From contig JAWUZG010000005.1 in NCBI GenBank assembly GCA_036785705.1, positions 3,772,501 through 3,836,500 on the forward strand: a stretch of 64,000 nt of DNA, in the 5' to 3' direction. Origin of the DNA: Acanthornis magna (lineage: Eukaryota > Chordata > Aves > Passeriformes > Acanthizidae). Numbering within the stretch: position 1 is the first letter of the stretch; the number at the start of each line of letters is the position of its first letter. Positions 24,561-37,228 of this stretch are shown here, piece by piece. A program made the translations under genes and the position numbers. A model generated the notes under the pieces. It had not been told where the DNA came from. It saw only the letters and a list, made by a program, of their open reading frames with translations, and searched no databases.

Positions 24561-27500
24561 CTGTACCTAAGAGCTTCTTACTGGTGTAAATGAATTAGAA
24601 AGTTATCCAGAGCAAGACCGTTATTGCGTGAGATAAAATGTCTTGACTTTTCTGAATCAAAGCTGTGAAATTTCAGGCAACTCCTCAATTATTAATTAAA
24701 AGTGTCAGCCCTGATAATTTACATCTTCCCTGTTTCTGAAATTTGTTATATTTTTTAGCCCTTTGCCTATATTTATATGATTAGGGTTTGAGACACCTAA
24801 AGCTATTTGAAACAGCAATGTCTTGGTTTTCCTTTCATTTCTGATCCTGAAACATGCTTCTGTTAAATGAAGTTGGTGTTACTGTGCTGATTTATAAAAG
24901 AGCACTGATAATCAATCTTAGAAATCTCAGCTTTTATTAAAATTCTACAATATTTAGTCATTTTGTTGAAAATATTTGTGGAAATAGTGATATAAAAATG
25001 AGCACTTCACTGTACACAGTGCATTTTTTTCAAGCTATTAGATATAGTCTGTGTAGTCACTGATTTTTTTCCCTTTTCCTGGTGGAATCTTAGCAATTTG
25101 TGATATTACTAGTATATAGTTGTACTTAAAAGCTAGGATACTAGTTATACTTAATTATATATTATATTCTGCTCCTCAGTCACATACAAAAGCTTCCCAA
25201 TGAGTAAGAATATGTGAAGGGTCTCTCTTATTGTTCCTTCTACTCTATTGTGTTGTTCATGCACAAATGGGATTATAGGGAACGGGGATGTGGTGTTTGC
25301 TTCTCATGGATTCTGCCTCACTTATAGCTGAATCCATATTTTGCATCTCCTGATCTACCATTTTTTTTCAAGAAAATTGTCATTCGACAGCAGTCGCATG
25401 GCTGTAGTTGAAAATTATTTATGTTACTGTTTCTCAAATTCTTGGCTTCCTTTTGTTTTGCAACTTCTGTGGTTGAACAGACAACATGTTCCCAGTTAGA
25501 TGTGCTTCCAGCTAGTTAAACACAGTCCAGCTCCCTTTCAAACTGTGATGCCTAAAATTTAGCTGGAAAATCCATACTTAGATGGAGTGACCAGATTTGA
25601 AAAATGCTGAACTCTGAGATGCCCAAGAATTGGCTGATGATTGATACTTAGAAGGGACACCACACATGCACAGTTTAGAATGCACCTTTTAGAGCTGTAC
25701 TTAGGCACCTCGATTTGCAAACATTAACCTTTGTCTCTTTCTAAATCAGCCCAGCCTATGTTTGGCATTGAACATTCCTTTCTCCCAAAAGCTTAGAACC
25801 AGAGCAAAACAGTCCAAGCACTGCCAGGATATAGTGTGACATCTGGGAAATTGAATTAATGGGATATTTATTTTTCTTTGTTCAGCTATGGAAATTCATC
25901 CCAGGCTTATGTCCACCCTCCCTCATTTCTTAATTTTGTACCTAAAAAATTTGGATCTCTGAAAGGAAATTGAAAGTTTTTAGTTTAGCCACAGAGCAAA
26001 TATGTTGCAGAGTAAGATTTCTCATGGTGCATGGTTCACCTATTAGTATGTCATAATTAGCCTTTGTAGAATAGCTAAAAATGTGCAAAGTTTGGGTTAT
26101 TGTGAACATAAAGGCAATCAGTTACAAAAATTGTACAATAACCCAAATTTGGGGTTGGAGGGGTGACACAATGATGATGTATTTTGCTATCCTGTAATTA
26201 ATCCATCTAATTTCACTCACCTGATTTGCTTCAAACTTGGGGCATCCTTTATTTTGTTCTCTGACCAGAAGACACAGAAGTGCCATTTCTGTTGACAAAG
26301 ACATGAACAAACTCAGTTGATCTAATAATGCAAAAACTCTCCAGTGCTGTTTTGGTTTCTTTCTATGCTACTTCTCCTTCAGAAAGATATATTTTTCTTA
26401 TGCACACCTGTATGTGCTTGTGTACAAGTTATTTATATTCAAACAAAACATTTTCCACTGCGCGGTCATTATTTTTTTTATTAATTCATTATGCCCTGCA
26501 GAGTAATTCCATGCAAGAGAGAAAACAGAGCAGCGTGATTTTTATGAGTGGTCAAATACACTTGAAAACTGACTTGCAGAATTAAATTCATTTGCACAAA
26601 TAGTGGGAAAGGTTTGCTTTAATAAAAGTGCAGGGAAAGCAAGGAAGTGTTAATCAATTGGATAATGTCTTCGCAATATTTAATGCTACCTGCTCTGTTG
26701 TTTCACAGTAAGAACAACTGAATGAATAGTGCCGATGAGTGGAGTCTTTTGTCAGCTGAAATCCTCAACTCGGGGTCTGTGGGGTTCCCCTTGCTCCCTA
26801 AAAGGGTTTTTTGGCATCGTACACAGGCGTATCTTGGCTCTACCCTCTGAAAATCCAGCAAAGAGAAAGCAGCCAAGAAGCAACGCACTGGAATGTGGGT
26901 TTAGATTTCCTGTGTGGATTTACCTTTCCACATTCTTGCTAATCTCGGCCTCCTCCGGCACACAAAAAAGAAAAAACTGGAGTGAGCGGGATCGCAGGTG
27001 AGCCCTAAAGGAGGGGCAGGGGTTTGTTTTCCACGCGCTGCAGTGTTTCCCTAGCACAGCAAGTCAAAGCACACACCTACCAAGCAGTGTTTTCCATCGG
27101 AATTTCCAGCATTAAGCTTGTGAGCTTTTCTGTGCTTGCCAGGTATTTATCTCCGAGAAGGAGCGGGATCTTTAACATCCACATGGGTTCTGTGATTGTG
27201 GAGTGTTGGTGTCTCCCACCAGGAAACACCCTGATTCACATATCAATGCGAGGGAATGGGGCTATACGTAAAATTCCTTTCTCTGTTACAGGATTTAGAA
27301 TAAGTAGCTTTAATCCCTGAACTGTGCATGGGAAAGCAAGAATAGGTGTTGTTGTTTATGGTCTGTGAACAGGCACAGGAGTGAGATTGGTACCGGCAAC
27401 ACTTTTCCCCTCTGAATAATAAAGTTCTGCACATGAAGGGAAATTTGAGCATTAATATAGAACCTTTTCTTTAAGCTTCAGGACTACATTATGCATCCAT

Positions 27501-29217
27501 ATCTTGGGCCCAATAAAATGAATGGATCCTTTTAGTTTTCCTACTGTTATGGGTTTAAAACAGGCGAAGTCTTCTATTTTTTCTACTGCAATTTAATCTA
27601 ATTTTAATATTCCCCAGATCATACTGAAATAACCAATTCTGTCCGATTCTGCCTTAGATAAAAGCATCAGCATGTTTGGAACGTAAACCTTATTTTACCT
27701 TTTGTTGAGCTGCCCAATTTAGTAAGAGCAATTCAGTGCTGCATCTTAAGTGTAGTATGACTTAGAACACTGGAAGCTGCCTGGAATGTGAAAAAAGGGA
27801 ATAATTTATATTTAATTGGTCTAAACCTACCTTTCCTAGGTCAATAAGAAGAGGAAAATCAGCAGCATTAATCAAGATAAAATTATCAGCTGATTAATCA
27901 GTGTTCTAATTACTGCATAGTTCTTTCCCTTTTCAGTTTTAATTACTAAACTTCATTGTCTTTTCCATATGGCCATCATGCATTCACAGTACACTTTTTC
28001 TCCTGGTGAGATCATTAATATAAAAAATGTACATTCAAGACATTACTGAAGATATAAGAAATTGCTACTGCCTACTAAGAAATTACCAAGGAAGCTGCAA
28101 ATCAGCCATAGGTTATACAGGAAAAGTCTAATAAATCTACTAACACTTAAGAAAATAGATACAGTAGAAATGCAATTATGATTATCAAATCAACCTTTGT
28201 CCTAAAGTGAGTTTTGCCAGTCTTATTTCATCAAATCTGTCTCTTGGTTGGGTCAGAAACCAATCAAAATCTGATTTAAGTTGGCAAAATACAGGGGAGA
28301 CCTCTTAAATTCACAGGGCTAACGTAGACCACACAAATACTTTCTTAGCAGATTGTCTTTAGCAGAATATTCCTTCTTGCTAAGGCCCAAGTCCTCAAAG
28401 GTGTTTAGGCACTTCAAACTGATTTCAGTAGGTATTAGATATCTAAATATCTTCCAAGGATTTAATCTCAAATAAATAAATCTGTCATGTATTGACAGAA
28501 GTATCTTGACTTATTTAGTCTCTGTGCAAGTCATAGGGAGAATTGAAGAGAATAGGCCTTTAACGTTGTTTTTTGAGTAAGGAAAGGGGTTAGAAAAGTC
28601 CACAGCAGAGCTGAGTTTCTGATGAAATCTCAACATCTGAGAATGTGCCAGTCTGCAATCTGCCTCACAGCTGCCTTTCTAGGAGAGTCAGGAACTTCAG
28701 ACAACACACAGGATGTGTTCCTAGGGTTTTATGGAAGGCACACTAGTTAGGAGGTCAGCACCTAAGGAATGGAGCAAGGAGCTCAGAGTTCCCTGGGAAG
28801 AGCTGGTGCTTTGGCCGTGAGAGCACCCAGTTCTGCACGCTTGGGAAATGCACAACATAGTCTTGCATCATTTGAATTTTTTGATGAATGCCTTAAAGCA
28901 CTTCCACTGCCTGCAACCTGGCAAGTTCTCTATCTGCTCTGCAAGGTCTCTTGCATCCTTCACTGTGCCCTTCATCCATGATGGAAATGGTTGGTTTTTA
29001 CCATCCAGCCTCCAACAGTCTTCTCATTTTAAAAATATTTCTGTGTCCTTGTCTATTTACTTTTAAAATCAGGTTTTCCTGAGAAGTAGTCATCCCAGTT
29101 ATTTAGTTAACTGATTAGTAATTGAAGGCCTAGTTTGGAAATTATACAAGTTTCCTATGAATATTCATAAAAAAATAATTAACTTGGCTTCTGATTTAGA
29201 ACCCAACAACAGTTCAC
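24561..29217. other. AT-rich unique DNA with candidate regulatory stretch 27780-28050
   Basis: No gene or well-supported mobile element is seen. The 27780-28050 interval has many TAAT/ATTA cores (homeodomain-type) and no low-complexity runs, as often seen in conserved non-coding elements near developmental genes. This remains a guess without alignment. A CpG-containing patch lies around 26930-27030. Confidence 0.45.
28384..28470. repeat. Inverted-repeat fragment resembling an ancient amniote element
   Basis: The left arm TCCTCAAAGGTGTTTAG (28393-28409) can pair imperfectly with CTAAATATCTTCCAAGGA further right, around a centre containing TGATTTCAGTAGG. The overall plan (a 'cctcaaaggtatttaggc' arm, a 'gatttcaatggg' centre and a mirrored arm) recalls an old palindromic repeat common in reptiles and birds. 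The match is from general familiarity, not a search. Confidence 0.4.
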
Positions 29218-29367
29218 TTTTTTTTCTTGGTGGGTTTTTTTGGGTTTTGGGGGTTTTTTGGGGTTTTTTTGGTTTTTTTTTTTTTGGGGGGTGGGTTTTT
29301 TGGGGGGAAGTTTGGGGTTTTTTTACTTTGTTTTGTGGGTGTTTTTTTTGTTTTGGGGTTTTTTTTG
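29218..29367 (+). repeat. G/T-only tract with G-quadruplex potential
   Basis: About 150 bp made almost wholly of T runs and G runs of 3 to 6 bases on the plus strand, with only a handful of A or C. Four or more G runs separated by short T loops occur several times (for example from 29232 to 29263 and 29285 to 29320), which fits the G-quadruplex pattern. Open frames across it on both strands give lysine/proline- or glycine/phenylalanine-rich peptide and are not coding. It lies about 150 bp from a CpG island, a place where G4 DNA is often found. Confidence 0.85.
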
Positions 29368-29499
29368 ATACATGAGTTAATTACATGCCGAGGTCTAGTT
29401 GCTGGGGTTTCTTTCCTAAGTGGTGATTGACTAACTGCTGCTGGTGACAATAATCGCGGGCTGGGGAAGCTTTTTTTGTGTGTTTTGCTTTGGGCTGAG

Positions 29500-30185
29500 T
29501 TTTTTTTCGTTTGTTTGCGCGTCTTTCCCAACGCCGCTCTGCAGCTGGAGGTGGCACATCGCCACCGCCCTGCAAAGGCCGTGGGTGCCCCGATGCAAAG
29601 TCCCTTCCCTGGCGGACCCGCTGCGGCTTGTTCTCCTCCCCAAAGCCCTCGCAAATGAGGATTGCCAGAGGCAGATCCCCGCAGGACTTTCAATGAAATT
29701 CGCGATATGGCCAAGTCTCCGCCACCCAAAGCAACTCGCTGGCTCGCACGAGGGGCCCAAGGAGGCTGCTCGGCCCTCCCCAGCCCCATGGGGCAGCTGG
29801 CCTCGCTTTGCCCGCGGTGGGGGAGAAAAGCGGGGAGGGCTGCCCAGGGAGGCGGGGGCACCACCGTGCCCGGAGGGGTCAAGGAAAAGACTGGCCGTGG
29901 CACTCAGTGCCAAGGCGGCGATGGCTCCCGGCTTGGACTCGCTGCTCTCCGAGCTGCTTTCCAACCTACCCGGCTGCGATTCCGTGAAGCCGAGCCCGAT
30001 TGCCCACTTCGGGAGCCGCACACCGCCAGGCCAAGGGCAGGCGAGCCCCGCGGGCGGGAGGGGACGGCGGGGACACCCAGGCGCGCTCCCGCGGCGCTGC
30101 CGCAGCCCGGCCGCGGAGCAACGCTGCCATCTAGTGCCACCCGCGCCCTCCCCGCCCGTGCAGCCTCTCGGGCTCGCTGCTCTCC
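29500..30185. promoter_or_regulatory. CpG island (candidate promoter, TSS or insulator)
   Basis: By hand count there are about 60 CpG dinucleotides in roughly 660 bp of GC-rich DNA, far above the rest of the window. CpG density peaks at about 29990-30140. No TATA box or coding exon is recognised. Long overlapping open frames on both strands (up to 290 codons) arise because stop codons are rare in GC-rich DNA. In vertebrates such islands usually mark promoters of genes or non-coding RNAs, or CTCF-bound sites. A G4-forming tract lies on one side and a long pyrimidine tract on the other. The direction of any transcription cannot be told. Confidence 0.75.
30123..30141 (-). promoter_or_regulatory. 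CTCF-like binding motif
   Basis: The plus-strand sequence CTGCCATCTAGTGCC corresponds on the minus strand to GGCACTAGATGGCAG. This differs at one position from the common CTCF variant CCACTAGATGGCAG. It sits inside the CpG island, where bound CTCF is frequent. It could help set a loop or domain edge with a second CTCF-like motif at 58.07 kb, which has the same orientation. Occupancy is inferred from the motif only. Confidence 0.5.
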
Positions 30186-30189
30186 GCTT

Positions 30190-30257
30190 CTTTTCCTTCT
30201 CTCTTTTTCTTTCCTTTTTTTTTTTTTTCTTTTTTTTTTTTTTTTCCTTTTTTTTCT
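30190..30257. repeat. Pyrimidine (T-rich) tract
   Basis: Nearly 70 bp of C and T with long T runs, directly flanking the CpG island. The mirrored strand is a purine tract. It explains the lysine/glutamate-rich start of a minus-strand open frame here. Confidence 0.9.
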
Positions 30258-30259
30258 GA

Positions 30260-33200
30260 AAGGTTTTTATCCCGTCAAGGAAAAACCAGCTCTTGGAAAA
30301 CAACCAACTCAGTTGGAACTCGGAGATAATAATCAGTTTCTCTGGGCTTGTGAAATTGGCTCATTAAGCGTGCTTTTTAACAGAAAATATTGGAAGCGAT
30401 TAAGTCTGCTTTAGTGAGTGGGCATGAAATGGCCAACCTTCGGCCACCCACAGCTCCTAGGTGCCTGGCGTCGTTTTATGCATGCAGCGTAATGTCTTTA
30501 CTTGAAGTGCTGTTTATTCATCACCTGCTTATTTATCTCTTTGCATTTGGCAGGCACATCGATCAATGTTAAACTGTCACACAAGGTTATTTTTCTTTTA
30601 CATAACAGTAGAGGCCTAAGGTAGTGGCATATTAAAAGTAATAACTTTCTAACTTGTAGCTCGAGATGACAGCACCATTTGTACCTGAATATATTATAGC
30701 CAGAAATTCGGGCAAAAAATATTAAAAAGGGGGGAAAATTTTAAAGAAGTTTAAAAAACGGATGATGTCTGTTAAGAATTAATGTTCTTCCAAGGTCAAA
30801 GGCTGGGAGACAGCATTCCCTGAGTTACTATAATTGTGTGCCTGCTTGTGTTGTGAATGTATCTGCTGAATGGCTCTCCGCCACACAACAGATCCACCTC
30901 TGACCCATTGGGACTAACTTTAGGTCTTAACATCCCTGATAAACTCCCAGGGAGACTTCTCTGCACATGCTGTTCGCCACCCAACCTGATTTATCCCTTG
31001 AGAATCAGGTGGTTCTGTTAGAAATGGATTGATGTGTGGATGCAGACGCTCATGTCCACATGGTGGTTGTGCTGCAGTCACCTGGAAGTCAGGCCGTGCC
31101 CAGGGAAAACTCGAGTTGAATAAACAGGGAGGGGTGTAGTTATCAACAACCGTGCGCAGCTGTCTGAAAAACAGCAAAAAAGTCAATGTGGAAGTAAGTC
31201 TTTTCATTCTAGTTTCTCTCACCCTCACACCCCCCTTTTCTTTTTTTGGTTCTAGTATTCTGTTGCTTTCAAGCACTGCCCAGCTTTGATAGACTTCCTG
31301 TCTTGGCACAGGGCCAGGCAAGCTTTCTCTGTACAAACAGGTTTTCTTTTTATTTTCAGTCCAGCCTAAAAATGCCTACAGATAGAAGAATGTCAGATCT
31401 TTTTAGTGTTGAATTTCAAAGCGGTCCTTAGAATTCTTTCCTCCCCTTGATCTCATCTTTGGATTGCAGCTTGGACTCGCTCTCTGTTTCTAAATATAAG
31501 CCATGGACAGTGGCTTTCTAATAAAACGCTTTGATAGGCTTGTGTACATGGGAATTAGGCGTGGGGCTGTGGTGGACTCTGTGTCAGCAGCCCCGTTGGT
31601 GCTGACACAAAGCACCGCCGCTCTCCCTCCACTGCGCAAGTTGCTGCCCAAGCGCCCCGGCTAGGAAGCGTCAATGGAGAAATGGAAGCACTGAAGGAAG
31701 CAAGGCCATGAAATGCGCTTCATGCAGATGGCATCTTGCTTTCTGGGTTGGACAGAATTTATCGTTGAGCCAGGTCTATCTTTGGATCTGTTAATTCATG
31801 TATTCATTCCCGCTCTTGGACAGACACTTCTGTTTTATCTCATGAAGTGCAAACCTGGAAGGGAGGGAGGGGGAAGCTCGTCCATTAAAAAAAGCAGCAC
31901 CTCCACATGTCTATGCTCCTGGATCAATATTTGCATCAAAGTGGTTTAAATGTATGTGGCTCTAGGGCTGTCCATTCTTTCAACCTGACCTGCAGCATTG
32001 ATTAGGGCTTGTAGAAGGAAGGGAAAATAGCAAATCCGGTAAGATAATTTTTTTTTTTTTTAAAAAGCCGGGAATGTCACTGTGACTCTTGAGAAAGAAG
32101 CACTTAAAGTGCTCCCATCGTTTGTATGACCTCAGCAATCCCCTTAGTTAGACACTGCCCCTCTTCACCACTCACATGTGGCACTTGTGGTTCATTTGAT
32201 CGTATTTCTGAGAATAACAAAGAGGATTTCAGATTTCATCTGAACAAAGGTGAAACTTCCTTGTTTGGGATATATGAGTTACCTCGATTCTGGATAAAAT
32301 ATTTACACTGATTTTTTTTAATTGCTACTTCGCTTTCTGCTTCTACCTCCTCATTCTTGGGAGGTGCAGAGAAAGTTTGTGATGTGGAAAAAAATTAACT
32401 TTTGCATGTTTTCGTCCTCCATTAAGACTGCAAGCCTTTCCCTGCTCTCCCTTGGACATTACACATGCAGAGAGTGCAAGGCAATTTACACCCCGAAGAG
32501 ATTCTTATCTCAAGAGGAGCACAATTAAAGCAAAGCTGCAGGACTGACCCTCGGATTTTCCTGAAGGAAACATTTTGCCCCTTCTGTTGTTTTTCCTAAA
32601 GTATCTTTCCAATTCATTTTGAAGCAATAGAAATTGAAATCACTAACAGAGAGGTCGCTTGGTGAAATCTTGGCTTTATTTAAATTGGCTTTGCCAGATC
32701 CAGGATTCCACTTGAAGACTTCACCTTTCTGTGCCTGCTGGGATTGATGGTGTTTTGTGGCAAGATCAGGGCTTACATTTTTTCTCCCCTTTTTTCCTTT
32801 TTTGTTTTTAATATACAGACTAGTTTGTTTACATTTCTGTTGCAGTGGATAAATTTGAAAAGGCAATTTACAGTCTTAGATCTGCATTTCTTATTCTTTG
32901 GTCTCAAATAGACTTTTGGTATTGAATTCTCTGGATGTAGGATCAGCCTTTAAACTTTGACCTGCATGTGTGATTGCTTAGGCAACAGCTAATTTTGAAG
33001 CAGAAAAGATTTAAGATCAGCTTTTTTGAAATGACTGCAATTTTTGATAAAGAGAAACAGAAAAACACAATGACAGATCATGGTATAATACATAAAACTG
33101 AGAGGAAAAAAATGACAGATAAGAAATTTATCATGTAAACAAAGAAGTCCAACCTATTGAATGGAATAAAATTGAATAAATAGAATGATCTCTCTTCCAT

Positions 33201-35048
33201 GCTTTGCAACTCCTCAGCTGGCAAAGCACTTAGCACCTACTCAGATTAAGCTGCATGAATACAACAGTATTAAGTTAGCCTCACAAAAGAAGACTTCCAG
33301 TATTAAGAGTGATCAAAGGATTTTAGCAAGGCAGGCTTGCCCACAACCATAAAGGTCTCCTAATAAAGTAGAACTGAGCAATTAATTTACTTGACAGAAT
33401 GTCTGTGAGCAGTTTGTGATTTCCCTGTATTTCCTTGTTATTCGGAGTTGCTTGGTGTTTTTGGGAACGTTTACCCGCAGAATCAATCACGAGCGGGATT
33501 CCGTGAGGATTCCATACCTGATGTGTTAAATTTGGGCTGGTTGGTTACAGCTAATTGGTCATTTCAGTCAGAGGGAGAAGCAGAAAATTAGCATGTCTAA
33601 GACATTTGCCCAAATGTTAAACCACGGTTGGCCCCATAAACCTTGCCTGCGGCACTTGGCATTTATTGTCCATTCCACTTGTCTCACTTCACGTGTCTCC
33701 CAGACATAATTTAGGGCACTAGCTGCCACTAGCCCTGTCCTAAAACTAATATACAGCTCCCCATAAAACAGTTCTTTCCTGACCTGGCATCGGTACCTCC
33801 TATGTTTGTTGTCTTACAGAATTTTATTATCCCCAAGGATAATGGCTCCTGCAAAATGGCTGGGGATTTCATGGCTGTCATGGCAAACACGGGCTTGGAA
33901 CATGTGCTTTAGATATAAGGCAGATGGGCCAGTGTGCTGTGCTTTGGGGGCTGTGAGGAGAAATTATGGCTCTAGGCCTTTTCCTCCTCCAGACACTGAG
34001 CTTGGGTGGTATCACTCAGCCTTTGGAGGCCGGAGATTCTAGTGATTCCAGCTTGGCTTCAGGTGTACCTGGAAGTTAATTTTGGGTTTGTTTTTTTTTT
34101 CTGGTTGCATTATATTATCAGCGGCCTGGAGAAATGCAGGGATTGGGACCACTGGAGATCCCGAGGTGTTAATAGCCGACCAGTTCTGAGGTATTTTCAT
34201 CTGAAACCAAACTTGGTCGCTGTGCAGCATTTTTAATTCATGTTATTTGGCCATGCACAGCGGGTGTGAGCACTTGTGTGGAAGAATGCACAGCAAGGAG
34301 GCTACAGGCATAATAACCTCCATAATTTTATACAGTCTAGTTCACCAAAGTTCTCTTTGAAGCAAAGTACCAGCTTTCCTTAAAGCAGTGTTAGCTCTTA
34401 GGAACTTAGCTTTTAAAGGAAGTCTTGCTAATATTTCTGCTCTCTCTTCTCCTCCCTGAATTCTTTCCTCTCTGACAGCCACATGGCAAGTGGAACATTC
34501 AGTTTGGGATTTGTTGCTTAGTGTGTTCCATGGAGTAAGTTTTAGGGTAAATGCTTCTGTGCTTGAATGGTGGTTACAGAGAGTAAAGATAACTTTTAAG
34601 GAGAGAACTACTGCAATGAATTCATGCTTGATTTTTCAAGAGGCCGTGTTTTCAGTCACCTACCTTATAACACCTCTTACAATTAGGTCACTTATGTAAA
34701 AATGGATATGAGTTTCTAATGTTAGACAAGCAAGCTCTGTAATGTTGGCTCAGCTCCATTCCCATGCAAAGGTGAGGTTGCTCTGTGCATTACGTTCTCC
34801 AGTGCTGTGTTCTAACGCGTCCCTGCCTCTTGAGCAACGGGTCTGTCCCACTTAATGTGCTAATTCAGCTCCCTGCCTCTTGTGTGACACAGGATTCCAA
34901 AGCTGTCATTTACATTTCCTTAAAGTATGTCTAATTTCTAATTAAGCACTAAAAGAAGAAACATTTTTATCTTCCTAAGAAATCTTGCCCCTGCATTTGG
35001 TGTAAGCATTTCCCAAACTCAATGCTCAGCAATAATGATGTTTGAGAA
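30260..35048. other. Unique non-coding DNA; candidate regulatory stretch 30290-30600
   Basis: No gene is recognised. The first 350 bp beyond the CpG island hold several homeodomain-type cores (CATTAAGC, TTTATGCATGC, GATCAATG) with CpGs mixed in and no low-complexity runs, which is plausible for a conserved enhancer next to a promoter. A small CpG-dense patch lies at 31590-31680. T-rich tracts occur near 32049-32061 and 34091-34100. Confidence 0.45.
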
Positions 35049-36189
35049 ATGCAATCAGAAAAAGGAAATGGCATTATAAAGTTTCATTGCAAAGAATACC
35101 CAATAGAAGTGTCAGTTGAGAGGGTCTCTGTTTCCAAGTGTTATCTGGACCCGTGGACTTTCAAAGATCAGATTAATGTGCAGAAACTCAGTATCTGTCT
35201 TGTGCAACCATCTGAGATTGTGCTGGGCAAATGTGGCATGATATATCAACTCCAGTTACAGTTGGCTACAACCTGCTCTTTGGAAATCTGCTGCATTGTG
35301 TGGGCCAGACTGATCTTCAGTTCAACACTGAAAATAACACTGGAAAAGATTACCCAAAGGATGTGCAGCATTATCCACCCCTTTGAGTCCTTAAATGATA
35401 CTGAACACTTTTCTGAAAGCTCTAGGCAAACCCAAACTACACTGTTTGACACAAGATTTTTTTGGGGTAAAGTCACCGATTTAAGTTGCAGAAGATTCTA
35501 CCTTGGCTTGTCAGTGGGTCCTTGCATCTCTCATGCCTGTGGCTCCAGGGGTGTGCACAGAAGCTCCTGGGAGCAGAAGTGGCAGCTGCAAGTGGGGGCC
35601 TGCAATTGCAAGAATGCAAAGACTTGCCAAGTATTTGTACCCCATGGGGTCTGAAACAACCTCAAGGTTGTCAGAGGGTTGACAGCCTGTTTTCTCAGCC
35701 CAGCCAAAGCCATGAGGAAGGTGAGTCTTGCTGCTTGTGTGCTGCTGGCCCTGCACAAACAGAGCTACCTAACCTGCTGCCCATGCCAGAGTCTTCCAAA
35801 CACTACTGAGCCCCTGGTCAACAAGTTGTCCCATAGTCAAGGAAGATGTCACCAAGCTGGCTGGCATCCAGGAAAGACAAATCCTGTCAACAGAATATCC
35901 TGCAGCTGTCTGAAGAGCACACCTTTACCTATCAGGATAAGGGAACTCTGGGAAAGGTTTTGTCTTTGTGGACCGACTGTCCACGCAATCAGTAGTGGCC
36001 AAATATTAATTCTTTGCACCGAGTGACTGGATGAACAAACAAATTAAAATCAACTAGCACCATTTTATGACATAATTGAGAAGGGAAAAACCATCAGTCT
36101 GTAAGACAGAACTCTCTTCAGACATGTGCCTCTCCTCTCTCCATTGCAAAAAGTCCTGTTCTTTCTCTGTCACGCAACTTGTCCTTTGG
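35049..36189. other. Unrecognised DNA 5' of the LINE relic
   Basis: It holds a plus-strand open frame of 201 codons (35049-35654), the longest in the window outside the CpG island. The predicted peptide has no motif I recognise and is cysteine- and serine-rich. Around 35890-35980 a broken plus-strand reading gives fragments faintly like the start of a LINE endonuclease (an LSE-type triplet), at a distance that would need an internal deletion. Neither is strong enough to call a gene. Confidence 0.3.
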
Positions 36190-37228
36190 GTGCATCTTAA
36201 CCGAGACATTTGAATATTTTCTTGTTGTTGGTAAGGGCTCAGCTCCACAAGCAATTTTTCAGCACCCCCAGTTAAAACTAAGCTCCACTCTTTGTGGAGC
36301 CCTGGACGTGATGGTTTACTTATGGGACTCCTTTGTCAGCCCTGGGGATGTGGCTAATGCCCAGTCTAAGACCTTGACAAGCACACAGTGGCCCCGTACT
36401 TCCCAGTTAGGATTTTTAAAGGTTTTTGAGACTGTAATTTGGCAGCAGGATTAGGAGCTCCATGTACCTCTTTGTTTTTGGGAAAACTGTCACCTGTAGA
36501 AAAGGTGCAGCACTTCTGTTCTTGCACAGTTGCTAAAAGGGTAGCTTAAACGTTGGCTTTTTGGCTTTAGTGGGTACTTGCTAATGCAGAGCAATGTGAG
36601 GCAAAAGCAGTGAAGTACATAAGTAATTCAGGCTATTTTACTCCTATTTAAACAATTCTTGATTGAAGCTGAGAACAGACAAATATGAAGAGATGTGTCT
36701 GATGATTCTGAGCTGCTTAAAGTGCTCATTTCACCTCTGCTTCCACTAAACCAATACTTCCCTTGGATATCTTTGTCATGGAGCAGTAGAAGGCAATTCC
36801 CTTTCTCCTTCTGTATTTGGTAAACATAATTTTTGTTGATTTTTTCAGTTATACTTGCATTGAAAGTGAGACAGGAGTCCTTAAGAAACTAAAAATAGTT
36901 TATTTAATGATCTCAATAGGAGGGAGATTATCAAATTGAGGAGAAAAAAGTGTGGGGAATTAAGAAGTCTAATACTGGAAGGCCATGTTAAGAGTCACTC
37001 CATGTACTTTGGAAAAACAAGTATCCTCAATTCTCTGTATAAAGACCAAAATGTACCTCAGCAAGGCCTCATTCAGCTATTCTAATCTCCTTACAGTTGT
37101 CGTCACCTCTTTTATAACATAGAAAAATTAAATAAATTGAAGGAGGAACATAGATAAATAATATTTAAAACATGAATTTTTTAAAAAAATGTGTAAGAGT
37201 TTGGGAACCCTAATTCCTCTGGGAACAG

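Noticed and set aside
29214..30414. Four long open frames (229 to 290 codons) on both strands over the G/T tract and CpG island
   Set aside because: They overlap one another on opposite strands, begin or end in homopolymer-coded lysine, phenylalanine or glycine runs, and have no domain motif. Stop codons are simply rare in this GC-rich and G/T-only DNA.
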